Part shown: positions 1 to 11,306 of the stretch, piece after piece
Layout: the number at the start of each line of letters is the position of its first letter
Position numbering within the stretch: position 1 is the stretch's first letter
Notes under the pieces: model-generated
What the model saw: only the letters and a program-made list of their open reading frames with translations
The model's database searches: none
Told to the model about the DNA's origin: nothing
Assembly: GCA_004335635.1 (NCBI GenBank)
Contig: QAXH01005345.1
Location: 1-27,274 of the forward strand
Source of the DNA: Chloromonas sp. AAM2
Taxonomy: Eukaryota; Chlorophyta; Chlorophyceae; Chlamydomonadales; Chlamydomonadaceae
DNA length: 27,274 nt
Reading direction: 5' to 3'
Program-made: the position numbers and the translations under genes

Positions 1-517
1 ACGAGCCCTGCAATGCTGCAAGCCCTGGCCATGCTGACAAAGGGCATGGCAACTCCTGCTCAGCCAGCAGCCCCCACCATCCCAGATGAAGGTTAGTATA
101 GCCTGGTATCCTACATAGTGATTGTCGCCCCAGCCAGTCTGTGATTGCCCAAGCCAGTCTGTAATTGTTTGTTTTTCCTTGTGTCCATGCCAGTGTCCTT
201 GCCTACAGTAGAAGCTGGTATCATACACGCTGTTTGTGAATTGCATATGGCTGCACGTTGACTGAACAACCTGTGTCATTCGTATGCTCTCAGGCCCCAC
301 CAAGAAGAAGAGGAGGACAGGTCACTGTATTTTCATCAGCCAGGAGGGGTCAAAGTACAAGAATGCCCAAGGCAAAGTAGACACAACGCGGGCCAACGCT
401 GCCTGGAGAGACTTGAGCACAGCAGAACAGGATGTGTTCAATGCAAAGGCAGCAGACCCACAGTTTGTGTACATCTCAGCTAGAGATAAGCGCAAGGTCA
501 AGGGCAAAAACGTCTAG
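1..517 (+). CDS. 3' end of a gene for an HMG-box-like nuclear protein (partial)
   Basis: Two exons are visible: 1-91, entered in frame from outside the window, and 294-517, ending in TAG. They flank an intron at 92-293 (donor AAG|GTTAGT, acceptor CTCTCAG). Exon 1 stays open in the frame that the phase of exon 2 demands, which supports the join. Exon 1 encodes an Ala/Pro/Met-rich linker. Exon 2 opens with PTKKKRR, a classical basic nuclear-localisation stretch. About 45 residues follow that resemble the second half of an HMG box: IFISQEG, then WRDLSTAEQDVFNAKAAD, with the conserved Trp, Leu and Lys-Ala positions. HMG-box proteins bend DNA or serve as chromatin cofactors. The tail after the domain is short and basic (KRKVKGKNV). 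The N-terminus lies outside the window, so the full domain layout is unknown. The gene structure is seen directly; the HMG assignment rests on pattern alone. Confidence 0.55.
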
Positions 518-726
518 AGTCTTGCCTCCACGTGTGTGTCTTGTCACTGTCTTCTTTCTTGACTTGTGATTATGTGATGTCACGAATTGCTAGTTTTGGT
601 TTTGAGTCAGTGTCTATGTGTTTTGACTTAGTTATGTTTGACCTCTGATCATGGCATTCTAAACCTTGAACTTTTGCAGCTTCAAATTTTATCACGATGT
701 GTAGTTTGCGCTTGGTGCACGTGGGC

Positions 727-731
727 TGTAA
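727..731 (+). promoter_or_regulatory. TGTAA polyadenylation signal of the HMG-like gene
   Basis: This is the first TGTAA downstream of the stop at 517. TGTAA (UGUAA in RNA) is the usual near-upstream polyadenylation element in chlorophyte nuclear genes. It implies a 3' UTR of about 230 nt ending near 745. The pentamer is short, so the call rests on position. Confidence 0.45.
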
Positions 732-790
732 GTTGTCTTTGCCTCTGCCTCCTTACTCTGTCTATGTCAGCATGTGGGAGTGGATGGGAA

Positions 791-950
791 GAACTGGGCG
801 TGACTAAGAAGAACTGGAAGTGACCAGGGAGAACTAGGAAGAACTGGGAGTGAATGGAAGTGACTAGGGAGTACTGGAAGTGACTAGGACGAACTAGGAG
901 TGAATTGGGAGAACTGAGAGTGACCAGTGAGAACTAGCAGTGAGCATGGC
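791..950. repeat. 20-bp minisatellite, eight units
   Basis: The period is 20 bp, with units beginning at 791, 811, 831, 851, 871, 891, 911 and 931. A typical unit reads GAACTGGAAGTGACTAGGGA, with substitutions in every copy. It lies just past the 3' end of the HMG-like gene and directly before the longer tandem repeats at 961. Confidence 0.8.
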
Positions 951-960
951 AGACCAGGAG

Positions 961-1432
961 CATTTATAGGGATGCTGTGGAAAACTTCCAGACCATGGCA
1001 TGCAGCGTGCACTGGCCAAACATGCCTGGCACACCTGCATGTGCTTGCCTACATGCCCCCACCCATGCCAAGCACACCTAAACCCTGCCAGGCGTGATTT
1101 ATGCAGCTGCCTCTGAGCCACCACGTACCACCAGCATAGGCATTTATAGGGATGCTGTGGCAAAGTTCCAGACCATGGCATGCAGCGCGCACTGGCCAAA
1201 CATGCCTGGCACACCTGCATGTGCTTGCCTACATGCCCCCACCCATGCCAAGCACACATAAACCCTGCCAGGCGTGTTTTATGCAGCTGCCTCTGAACCA
1301 CCACCAGCATAGGCATTTATAGGGATGCTGTGGCAAAGTTCCAGACCATGGCATGCAACGCGTACTGGCCAAACATGTGTGCATGTGCTCCCCTGTCCCC
1401 ACCCATGCCCAGCACCTCATGCACCCTGCCAG
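961..1432. repeat. Three tandem ~175-bp repeats
   Basis: Copies occupy 961-1140 (180 bp), 1141-1313 (173 bp) and 1314-1432 (shortened). Each begins CATTTATAGGGATGCTGTGG and shares an internal CCAGACCATGGCATGCA and a terminal CCTGCCAG. Copy 2 differs from copy 1 by scattered substitutions and a 7-bp loss near its end. Copy 3 lacks roughly 30 bp in the middle and diverges toward its end. Overlapping reading frames on the minus strand repeat with the unit and are by-products of the repeat. Confidence 0.9.
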
Positions 1433-4400
1433 CCCGTGCTACTATGTGATTTTCTGTCTTGTCCCGTTGGCTACTGAGCATTATGCTGTGCGTGGGCCAT
1501 GCACTGGCATCGTACTCAGGCACCGTACCCGGCTACGGCCATGTACGCACGGACACCAGGAGCGCTGCTCTTATTATCCCATGCAACTGCATGTGCTGCG
1601 CACATGGTCTCTGGGGCCGGCATCTGCTGCTCCTATGCTTTCGCCGTACATACACATCGTAAGATCGCAGTACATGATAGACCATGCACCACCCATGGGA
1701 CACGCAGAGGAAGCGCCAGCGTATCAGCCTGTCGGTGCGTTTATAGAATTTATAGAAGCATCGTATCCATCGTGCCCCGTCTGGCTGGTCTGCCCCTCCG
1801 GCCGTTGCCGTACTTTTCTGCTCAGGGCCTCGCCCACCTCCGGCCCGCGTGCGCCCTTTCCGCCCTGCACGCGCGGACGCCTGCGTGTCTCCTGGGCCCT
1901 CCCCGCTCATTCCGGCGGCATTCCGGCCCGCTCGCCAGGGTGCTCGCCTCGAGCGTGCAGCACGCTTGTCACACGTCACACTTCACGCTCGCCTCGGAAT
2001 CAGAACCTTCCGTCATCTCCGATTCGTGCGCCGAGCGTTGCGAGACTCTTTGAACGTTTGGACATACGAAGCGAAGGCAAAACAGTGCGGAAGGAATAAC
2101 TTGCATTCGGTTCGCACAGCACGGTCAAGAAGCAGGGCTAGCTCTACCGGTGATACCCTTCCGCCAACAGGCTTTTTTTTGCAGCCCAACTTAGGTCCGG
2201 TTGGAAATGTCAGCGACCTGTCAAATGCCCAGCAAGACGTCAAAAACTGGCAACCAACTGGTGACTGTTTTACGTCTGATTTACAGCCAGTTTCAGTACA
2301 AGCTGTTTTCCGTTACAGAGACTGCATTATGGGCATGATAGGCCTTTTTAGGGGCCTACCGCCAGGACTGCATGGCAGAGCTTTTGAAGATTCGCATTGT
2401 CTGTTTATCTCGTAAACTTACGGCCTTGTTTGTCGAGTTTGACCGTTCCTTTCCGTGTTTCAGCTTGTCGTCCTGACTTGTTTGCTTCCTTTCCCACTCT
2501 TGCTGCGTCTCAGTCTCAGCACTTGAATGTCTAAGAAGGCCAGATACTTTTGCAAGTGATTACAAGCAGCACGGTCGTGGTGCTAAGAACCACTATATGC
2601 AGGACGTGCACGCCTGCCACAACCTGCCCTCTCTGCTTCAATACTTTGACATGCACTGAGATACAAGCATAGACAATGCAATATTTTGACGCAGCCAGCA
2701 TGTAGAGCAAGCCTCATCAATGCTCTGAAACTGGGTAGGCGATCTGACATGAGCGTCGGCTGTGGAAGGAAAAGCTGAAGCAGCCTCCCTGCTAGCCAGC
2801 ACTCGACAACTTCAGTGATCTATGCACCATCATCAAGCCTCACTCTTTGAAAGTGAAGAGTTTGAAGAGATATGATCAAGATCGGAGCGAGGGCAGACCA
2901 GTCTGTAGCAAAGCACAGGCAAGTCCACCGGTGTGGCCGCAAGGTCTTCAACCCACCCAACACGCTTAACCCTTGAGCCAGTAATGAGGGTGGTCAGTGC
3001 CTCAAGAGTGCATGCAGCACTGCATGCGACCTGCCACACAGCAACTTCACGACTTGTTGATAGCCAATCGTACCAGATTACGCAATAATTCAAAGGCTGG
3101 ACCACGCACATGATGGCATGTGAAGTTTCAGAGAAACTGCAATGCTTGTGGCCTGGCATTGCAGGGTGCTCCCTGCCTTCCGTAGTCTATGGTTGTGGGA
3201 CGGATAAATGGCACGATCTATGCATGTCTTGTTGCATGAATGCGTGTCTGTAGGCCAGGGCACCAATGGTGCTGTACAGATCAAAATTAAATCTCGTGAA
3301 CAAAGCAAGCCGGCAAAGGAGCACGACATTAGGGATAGATGGCAAGGAGCGGCCTACGCCCAAGCAAATAAGAAACAGTTGCAAAAGCAACACCGAACCA
3401 GAGCCAGCCACCAACGCATGCAAACGCATACATGCACTGCTGCAAAGTTAAAAAACAACGATACGAAAGGTTGGCAGTTCGCCAATCGTCCAGAGCTTGC
3501 TGAATGGCATCAGTTTCTAGATGCCAGCTAGACAACATGTAACAAGCACCTGCTATGGAGTGACCACCTGGGCCCGATAAGAAGCTCCTTCACTGATGTA
3601 AAATGCGCGATTGAGGACAGTAGGTCTCACCTTCCAGGCTTAAAACGCAAGCTAACAGCTATATTACAGTGGTTCTAACAGCAGGTTGTACCATAGCAAT
3701 ACGCTTGAGGCGTGCTCCGGAAGTGTACTTTATGGCCTGAACTGTCTTGAACATGTGCCATGACGGCATGTTCTGTGAGGCTTTGGTACTTGACCCAAGG
3801 GCCTGAGTACGACTTTCGCCTCCCAGATTGCAGAGACACACACGCCTGGCAGTTGTTCAGCCAGGCAGCATGCGTCCGACCCGCATGCATATCCACACAT
3901 CCGTCACTTGAGCCACCTGGTCAGCAAATCACCATGCAAGCTCATATGCGCTGTGGCACTCATCACACCCATCACTACCAGTTCCCATCGCTCTGAAATG
4001 CAACACGCTCTGGACACCCAAGTGAACATGTATACACGTACTGGTGCTCCCACACCCATTATGGCACACTCATTCTAGCGCGCATGCCACAAGGGATTTG
4101 AATCCAGCCACCCACCAAATTCACTCGTGGAAGCCATAGGTCAATGTCGTTGATTGTGTACAAGACTGTGTCACAGCGGCAGGCACGATAAACCTAGAAA
4201 TTTTCTTTGAACGCAGATGTCTTCTTTCACAAGACAGGGAGTGCGGGCCTTAAGACCAGTCTCTTGCTCCCTTTCCGCCTTGTATGCTCGAACAACCCTT
4301 GCCAGCTTCAAATCCCAAGGTCATGTGCTTGCTATTGCCAATCCTCCCAAGAGCTCGTGTCCTCAGACCTTCAGTCACGAGCACTGGCATGCCCTTGCTG

Positions 4401-4648
4401 CGCACCTGGAGTCATAACCGATACCATTACCAGTTAGTCTCAGTCAACCTACTAGATGTTTTCCAATGCCGTCATGTCCTGATTGGGTGAACGTTAGACT
4501 GAGCAGCTGCTTGCACTAGCCTTGACAAACCGCAGTTCCATTGAGTCTGCCGTTCAATCCCATGCCAGACATTTGACGCCAGCAGCTGACGCATCTGTTT
4601 TGAGCGGCTGAGCGCTTTGGCGTCCGCGGCCCTGCTGTCAGCCATCCA
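1433..4648. other. Gene-poor interval with a GC-rich patch
   Basis: About 3.2 kb without a gene I can support. Roughly 1780-2000 is clearly richer in G+C than the surroundings and is open in several overlapping frames on both strands, as expected of GC-rich DNA. None of these frames shows a recognisable domain or good splice sites. From about 2000 to 4650 I see no protein match, RNA gene or long repeat. The left-reading SET gene ends at 4649, so part of the right end should be its 3' UTR. The nearest minus-strand TGTAA (TTACA on the plus strand, 3664-3668) is almost 1 kb past its stop. Confidence 0.5.
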
Positions 4649-7600
4649 TTAAACGTCATCCTGCCTGCTCTTGTGCCGCTTGCTCATAGAATCCGACTGT
4701 CGATTAAGCCCCAGATGATCTGCCCACGTGTCCAACACGTTGCAAACCCCAGCTAGGTATAGCCGCACACCATCATGCATAGTGGTGCTGCCGCCCAACG
4801 AGTTGTAGCTGCCACCGAGAACGCCCACCACGCCGTACGTGCCATTACGCCCCACCCCACTCGAGGTACCGTTAGACAAGGATGAAGCTGTAGCTGAGGC
4901 AGCGGCTGCAGCGCTCATGTGGCTGGCGACGACGTTGTGAACCGCTTCCAATTGCTTCAACCGCCGGCGGGTGTTCTTGCGTGCGTCGTGCACCATCTGA
5001 CGGAGCTGTTTGCGTGCTGCTCGACACACAGGGTCATCATCCGGCAACTCATGCAGCATCGCAAACAGCTGAGACTGCGCCTCCGACAATGCATGCAGCC
5101 CTCCCTTGCCGCTTCCGGCGTTTCCTGTGGCTCCATTGCCCGCTCTCGACGCGCTGGCAGCAGCACTGGCTAGGTCTGATTGAGGTGTTGCCTGGTCTGC
5201 ATGGTCATGAGGCATTGGCATGTCGTTGCGGGCGCTTGCGAGCCAAGTTGAAGGAGCGTTGCTGTTGCCAGTTGAAGGTGGAGAGGCGAGCGACTCTTGC
5301 CGCCACTTTAGATGCAGGGACAGGCAGCTCTGCATGAGCGGGTGCTTTAAGAGACCCTGGCCGGCCAGGCAGATCTTGAGGGCGCACATGACCAGATGCT
5401 GCACAGGGCAAACGCCAAATAACATATTAGCAGACGTGCTCTCAAACAACTGCACAGCTTCGCTGCACGTTCAAGCTGTGCAAGGAATGCAGGGATGCAA
5501 TCGTAGTTCAACCAGCAATGATTAAACCAGCAATCCAGCCATGACCTGATTTTCGATGCGAATGCCATGTAATGGTGATGCACTGTAAGCTGGGCGCATG
5601 GTGCTCACCTCGGTACTGAGATCTTCAGTAAGGTAGTGCACGCAGCCAAGACCTGCCGCAGCCAGCAGCAGCAGCTTGTGGTAGCAATGCTGGTCCCGCT
5701 CGCCTGGACATATGTACAATTCATACAGCACGGTGGGACCAAACCCCGCTGCAGCAAGCAGTGAAGCATGGCCGCTGCCGCTGCCACTGCCACTGCAGCG
5801 CCCCAGCAGACCCACAGCCGCAGCTGACAGCAGCCCAGAGGTTGTACCAGCCAACCGGCCTCCAGTGAAAGCCTGTGTTTCACCTCCACTCAAAGTTGAG
5901 TTTGCAGCATTTGCTGCATCGGAGATGCGAGCCGTGGCAACACCGTTTGTGCACGATGTTGGCTGTGTTACCGAAGTTGTGCGTTCTAGAGCAGCTGATG
6001 TGGCCCTGACAGCCATATGCCGTGTAGCGCTCGAGTGCAGCAGGTGCTGCCATGGTAAAGCCTCCGGGCCCCATTCAAGCATAACTTCCTCTATGTCTTG
6101 CCCTGGTAAGAGCACCAATGGGGACAGCTGCAGGCCTTCACGCAGTTCACATGCTGCTCGCACTACCAAGCTGCCAGCCACCGCCGCTCCAGCCACAATG
6201 CTTGCATCTCCCGCAACCGTCAGCCCAATTATTGCATTCACACTGCTGGCTGAACTAGGTGCTTGCACCGTTTCAGCCACTAGCAATGCTTCTCGTAGCA
6301 CAGCAGGAATGGAGCACAAGACCGGGGCCAAAACCCAGGAGGTTTCGGGCAATCCAGGGTTGGTGATGTGCAAGGCACAGCGCTCCACCACGTGGTGAGC
6401 CCACGTGAACAGGTGGTAGGCGCTGGGAAGAGCCAGCAGGCGCAGCAGCAGGTCGGTCTGCATGGCAATTAAAAAAGACAGAAGGTGGGCACGCTTGAGC
6501 TAGAGATGCAGCCACTTGTTGGACCACAGACAAATGCGAGCATGCAACCATAAGAGGCGCACGCTCAGCTAAGGACTTGGCCACCTCTAACAGGCGACTT
6601 GATTAAGCGGGCTGCTAAAAATTACCATTGATGCTGGTGACTGCAGCCATCACCACCAATACATGCCATGGCATCCGCCCAAATCATAGCCTCAAGCATC
6701 GTTGAAAGAATAGAAGGTGGGTCTGAGGTGCTGCAGTTGAACCAATTGCTTCCCACAGTTTCTCTCCAAAAGATCACGACCCTTCCCAAAATGTCCAGAA
6801 ATCTGCAATCCCCTAGGGAGGCTGTGTCGCACCTTGGACAGGGCCGCGTTTGCCCCCACGTTCAGCGCAGCCGCCTTTCGTAGGTGCACAAACTGCTCCT
6901 TGAGCGCATCATACGCCTCCTGGTACGCACCGCCAGCGGGAGAGTCTGAACACAAGAAATTGAACCGGCCATGTGATCCAAGCCACACAGGCATGACATG
7001 CTGGAAAGCACCAGCCAGAATTCCACAACGGCTAGACACTAGCAGCTTGCGTCAAGACGGCAGAAGCTGAAGTGGACCTATAGCTGATGGGTGCAAAAGC
7101 TCCTGGTACGCTCTGCAGAAGCATTTGCATCCTGTACTGATGACAACAATGCTGTTGCCAAAACGGCCAATCATGGGTGCTCTGATATTGACTCAGCGGC
7201 AATTGTATGCGATGCTTAGGGCAAATGTGTGATGATGCTCATGATGTAAATGCTTACCTTCCAGCATCTCCGACAGCAGCTGCACTCCCTCCACATCCGA
7301 CATGAGGCGTGCACTGGGCGCCGATGACACACAGTGCATCAAGTGCCACGTCAGCATATCACACTTCGCACCAGACAACACAACCGCTGCAGCTGCCATG
7401 CCAGCCGCATCCCCAGAGGCACTGCTAGCCCCAGCTTGGCCGCCCGCCTGTCCTTGCGGCGTGGCCATGAACGGACGTATGGCAGCCAGAAGCGCGTGCA
7501 GCACTCGATTAGCTGAAGACATGAGGGCGCAGATGAGCTTCTGCTTGGTGGCTGCTGTTAAACAGCATTGGAGTGGCACCTGTGCAACTACCACACCTTC

Positions 7601-10600
7601 AGGCACGTGCCTAGAAACTGACACACCTAATGCCATGGGGTCGTGGTCTGAATCCACACCTACACTTGCGCCCAGCCCTTGAGGCAGGGATACACGCTTG
7701 CATACAGGCTGCTGTTTCTGTTGTGGCGGTGGTGGTGTAGCAGGGGTGGAGGCTTGGGCGCCTGCTGCAGCGAGGCTGTTTGGCTTCACGCCTTTCATGG
7801 TGAAAGTACGGGAAGCACTTGGTGGGGCGCGAGTGCGCCCATTAGCTGGCTTAGCTGCTGCAGCTGTGGGCTGAGGCTGTGTTGGTGCTGCAGCTACACT
7901 GTTCATGCCTAGGCTGTTCATGCTGCCTTCTCGGCTTGACCGTCTGCTAGCAAACGCAGTGGGTATGCAGCGTCTGTACACAACCTCTTGCAGCAAACAC
8001 AACCCTGCAGGCTGCCCATTTCCTTGCTGCTGCTGCTGCTGCAATGGCGATGCATTCTGTGGTTGGTTGTTGGTGTGCGACTGGTGGAGGAATTCCGGCT
8101 GCCATGCCTCTGCCCCACCTCCTTGCTGGTTGAGTGATGGCACAGTGCTGGGCTCCTGTGCATGAATTGCATGGCTGTGCAGCCACCCAATGTACTGCCT
8201 GACATGCACGTCTGGATCGATGCTGCTCCAGGTGCTAGACCCTTCCTGCTGCTGCTGGACCGGTGGCAGCAAAACAATGGACTGTGAGGTGCTTGCTGCT
8301 TCCTGTAGCGTTGAACAAGCAATCAAACGGTCGTCCAAGGTTCGTTGAAGCGCCTCAGAAGCTGCATGCAGCTGACTGCTGACATGGGATGCCATGCAGT
8401 GAAGTGACTGGCGGAGGAGCGACTTCTGCACGCCCACGTATGCAGCTGCAAGTCCGCTGTGGTGTGCTGAACCGTTTGGCCATTCGGCCTCAGGCGGCAA
8501 AGGCTGACAGCTGTGATCTAAATTAGAGCTGTGGTTGGTGTGGTGGTTGGAACAAGATGGAGTGTCTGCTGAAGATGCTGGGGCGGCAGGGCAAGCTGCA
8601 TGAGGGCTGCATGGCAGAGGTGGCAGGGTGACATGTGCCCTAGTTGCATGGTCCGTAAGGGCATGGGCCTGGGCTGCCTGAACATGCCTGTCGCTGGCCA
8701 TACCAGCAAGCCGACTCTGCAGCTGCTGCTTCATAGAAACAAGGGCCTGCAGCCTGTACATTAGGTGCACTTGTGGGTGAGACCAGCCCCGACCAGATGA
8801 GTGGCCTTCACCCTGGTTTTTGGATCTCCGAGTGTGGTTAAAACCATGCTTTGTGTCCATGTCGCCATGGTGGTGATGGTTTGTTGTTGTTGGCTGTGCA
8901 GGTTCTATGTGCATGGCTGTGTCAGCTGAAAGCAAAGCACTGACTGCAGCAGGAAAACTCGATGTTGACGAGCTAGCGCCTGCAATCACACCATCCGGCT
9001 GTGCCTGCTGCCACGACCGTTTGTGCCCGCTGAAAACACCGTGAACTGCTCCTTGTGTTGAAAAGGCATCCCCGTTGCTGCCCGGCTGCGATGCTGGCAC
9101 CGAACTCCGTCCCGGCCCGCTCCATTGCAACCGTGCAATCCACACATACAGCTGTGGCACTGGTAGCAGGCACAGCTGGGCGCCCAGCAGCAGCGGCTGC
9201 GGCAGCGGGTCAGCTGCACTCAACTGCTGATCCACAGCCAGCCCCAGTCCAGCCAGCGCCAGCGCCCGCTGCAAATCCTCAGCTGCCTGCTGCTGCGCTG
9301 CCTGATCCTCGTCTCCACCATCACCAACGTCCTCCACTACCATCGGCCCCTGTCCTGCACCGCTTCCATCATGCTGCCGTATCAACAACTGAGTACCGTC
9401 TGCTGTGTGCTGCTGCGGCGTCATCCTGCTGTGCGCCAGGGATACCACCACGTGATCTGCGGGGTTGCGGCCGTCTAGCAGAAAGCCATAGGCCAGAAGG
9501 AGCTCATCGCTAGATTTCCGACCGTAGTTGTTGGACATCACTGCGCCCTGCAGCGACATGCGGGGTGAGCATCACAGTCGGCCATGATATCTTGGGCGGT
9601 GTGCTGGTGCAACACATGGCGGCGCTGCTGGCTGGCCATGCTGCTGGCCATGCTGCTGGCTGGCCATGTGATATGACTGTTGAGTGCTGCAATGTCGCTC
9701 CGAGTTGGTCGGGTTGTGTTGGCAGCCAATGCTACATGTGATGCTCGCCCCCATGGGCTTTTTGCTGCTGCAATGTGCAATGCAGGCAAGAAGGCTTAGT
9801 TGTCCAGAAGCCGTACCTTCTTGACAGCAGAAAGGGGCGTGAACTGAAATGGTTCTGTGCCGTCTCTCCCTGTGTGCCACACAACCTCCATGCCCGGGCT
9901 GTGATCAATCATGTCCAGCACTGGCACCATGGCAACCACATTGCGTGCGCCACTGGACATTTGGCGCACTGTGAAGGAGCGAGACCACACTGCACTGCGT
10001 GCCCACCGCGCTGCCTGAAGCTTGAGCGCCCACCCGCCCTGGTATGTTCGAAGGACACTGGGGGCAGACCCGTCCTGGCGACCAGCACTGCAGTGTGTGA
10101 ATATCGCAAGTGGCTTGTTCATGCAGGGCAGTTCGCGTCTGCTTGCAGGCAGTGCTGCTGTGTCATGATATGCCATCACTTGTTGGGATGCCACACCTGA
10201 AGATTTGCTCCAGTCGTAGTAAAGACGATGTGATGCTCTGCAGGCCCTGTTGGTGAGTGGCGATGGCACGGCTCAGCCGTGTGCCCTTCAACAGCTGAAT
10301 CTGATCTTCATGCCACCAATAAGGATCATCTGCAGAAAACAGGGTCACTCAGTCACCGTGTGGCGCGCATTGTGGCGCAGCACGCGCAGCAGCGAAGCAT
10401 GCGCGCCAGCCTAATCGTCACCATCAACAACTCACCGTACTCCTCAGGCAAGATACTGATGTAGGGATCCCATGCTGAGTCGCCCTGCCGTGCTTTTTCC
10501 AAAATCAGCAGTAGGCAGAGGAAGTGCCGGTCGTCTAGGGTAGGGTTAGTAGCGCGCAGCTCGGAACCGAGCTGCCTGCGATGCACGAAGGCAACGCCCA

Positions 10601-11212
10601 GTGGCTAGGCAATTGTGAGCAGCTCACAATCGCCCACGTGTTGGGTGGCCATGGCTTTTGCTACTGAAGGACTTCCGGCAATTGTGCAGAAAACGCCACA
10701 CCCGGCCTTTTGAGCGCGTATTCCATGCAAAAGTTACGCATTCACCAACCTAAATGCTGCCTTATACTCGGCATCCTCAAATGCGCAGTCCGCGTGCAAA
10801 AGCAATTCTTGCGGAACCGCAATGAGCGTGTCTGCAGTCCACAGGCACACAGATATGGCTTTTTGCAAGAGAAATTAACACCAGCATGTTAGAGTTCTGC
10901 CTGCCAAGGTGCTGCCGGGTTCAAGTGCTGACGGGGCCAAAAGCGGGATGTGTCGGAGCGCCGCAAACCATGCACATGCAGGTTCTCATCTGACTGGGGT
11001 CAGGCAGACGCACCTCCTGCTTCAACGTCCTCCGACACAACTAGCTGTCTGCTTCCAGGCTGAGGCACAAGCTTGGTGAGCCGTGCACCCTGCTGCAAGC
11101 ACGGCCATCAATTTGCGCTTGTCTGTCGAGATGTGTAAATTTGCTGCGCACAACGCAGTAACTCTACGAGCTAACACACCTTCCCCGTGCTCCAGCTTAT
11201 GAGTCTCTCCAT
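4649..11212 (-). CDS. SET-domain lysine methyltransferase, Rubisco-LSMT/SETD3-like, with large low-complexity extension
   Basis: There are ten exons: 11212-11180, 11089-11014, 10831-10750, 10575-10436, 10329-10197, 10087-9817, 9547-7258, 6945-6833, 6457-5609 and 5449-4649. They sum to 4788 nt, or 1595 residues, and all phases match. The ATG at 11212 has an in-frame TGA three codons upstream. The split SET domain (about residues 12-275) is clear: VVSEDVEAGDTLIAVPQELL, SAWDPYISILPEEY, WWHEDQIQLLKGT, RWARSAVWSRSF, VPVLDMIDHS (residues 209-218) and NNYGRKSSDELLLAYGF (from residue 251, with the expected Tyr). This family transfers methyl groups from S-adenosylmethionine to protein lysine or histidine; the substrate here is unknown. 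What follows looks like a substrate-binding helical domain (LQRALALAGLGLAVDQQL) interrupted by Gln-, Ser-, His- and Ala-rich stretches, mostly in the 2290-nt exon 7. The protein is about three times the usual family length. Exons 9 and 10 have no match I recognise. Confidence 0.9.
8022..8042 (-). repeat. CAG/CTG trinucleotide run encoding polyglutamine
   Basis: A (TGC)n run on the plus strand lies in exon 7 of the SET gene and encodes a short Gln tract preceding GNGQ. Other Gln and Ala runs are scattered through the same exon. Confidence 0.8.
9623..9668. repeat. Short GCTGGCCATG tandem repeat in a SET-gene intron
   Basis: CTGCTGGCCATG-type units recur three to four times within the intron 9548-9816. 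They do not touch either splice site. Confidence 0.7.
10611..10631. repeat. Near-perfect palindrome in a SET-gene intron
   Basis: Arms ATTGTGAGC and GCTCACAAT are exact reverse complements separated by a single A, inside the intron 10576-10749. The string resembles the symmetric bacterial lac operator with one extra central base. No other bacterial or vector sequence surrounds it, so the resemblance is probably chance. Confidence 0.75.
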
Positions 11213-11306
11213 GCCGTGTCATTCTCGCCAAACCATTTTTACAGAGTCGCAGTTCTTGCTGCTTTTGCTGGGCCACGTTATTGAACACTGAAATACACTC
11301 AACAGC
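11213..11306. promoter_or_regulatory. Putative shared promoter between divergent genes
   Basis: Only 94 bp separate the start codon of the SET gene (minus strand, 11212) from the first ATG of the unknown plus-strand gene (11307). Both transcription starts must lie here or overlap the other gene, unless the plus-strand gene really starts at a later Met such as 11427. No TATA box is seen. Confidence 0.5.

Noticed and set aside
1353..2415. Long overlapping plus-strand open frames (248, 184 and 188 codons) and a minus-strand frame of 148 codons
   Set aside because: They overlap one another through the GC-rich patch, show no domain and no protein-like composition, and partly cover the tandem repeats.
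3208..3531. 107-codon plus-strand frame with basic, Gln-rich sequence
   Set aside because: No similarity, no splice partner, and overlapping frames of similar length on the other strand.
4080..4190. tRNA-like B-box string (GATTCAAATCC on the minus strand)
   Set aside because: No A box, acceptor stem or anticodon arm can be placed at the right distances.
5712..6398. 228-codon plus-strand frame
   Set aside because: It is antisense to exon 9 of the SET gene and arises from its Ala/Ser-rich codons.
10611..10631. Vector or bacterial contamination suggested by the lac-operator-like string
   Set aside because: It lies inside an intron whose flanking exons are in phase and encode an algal SET domain; no other vector sequence is present.
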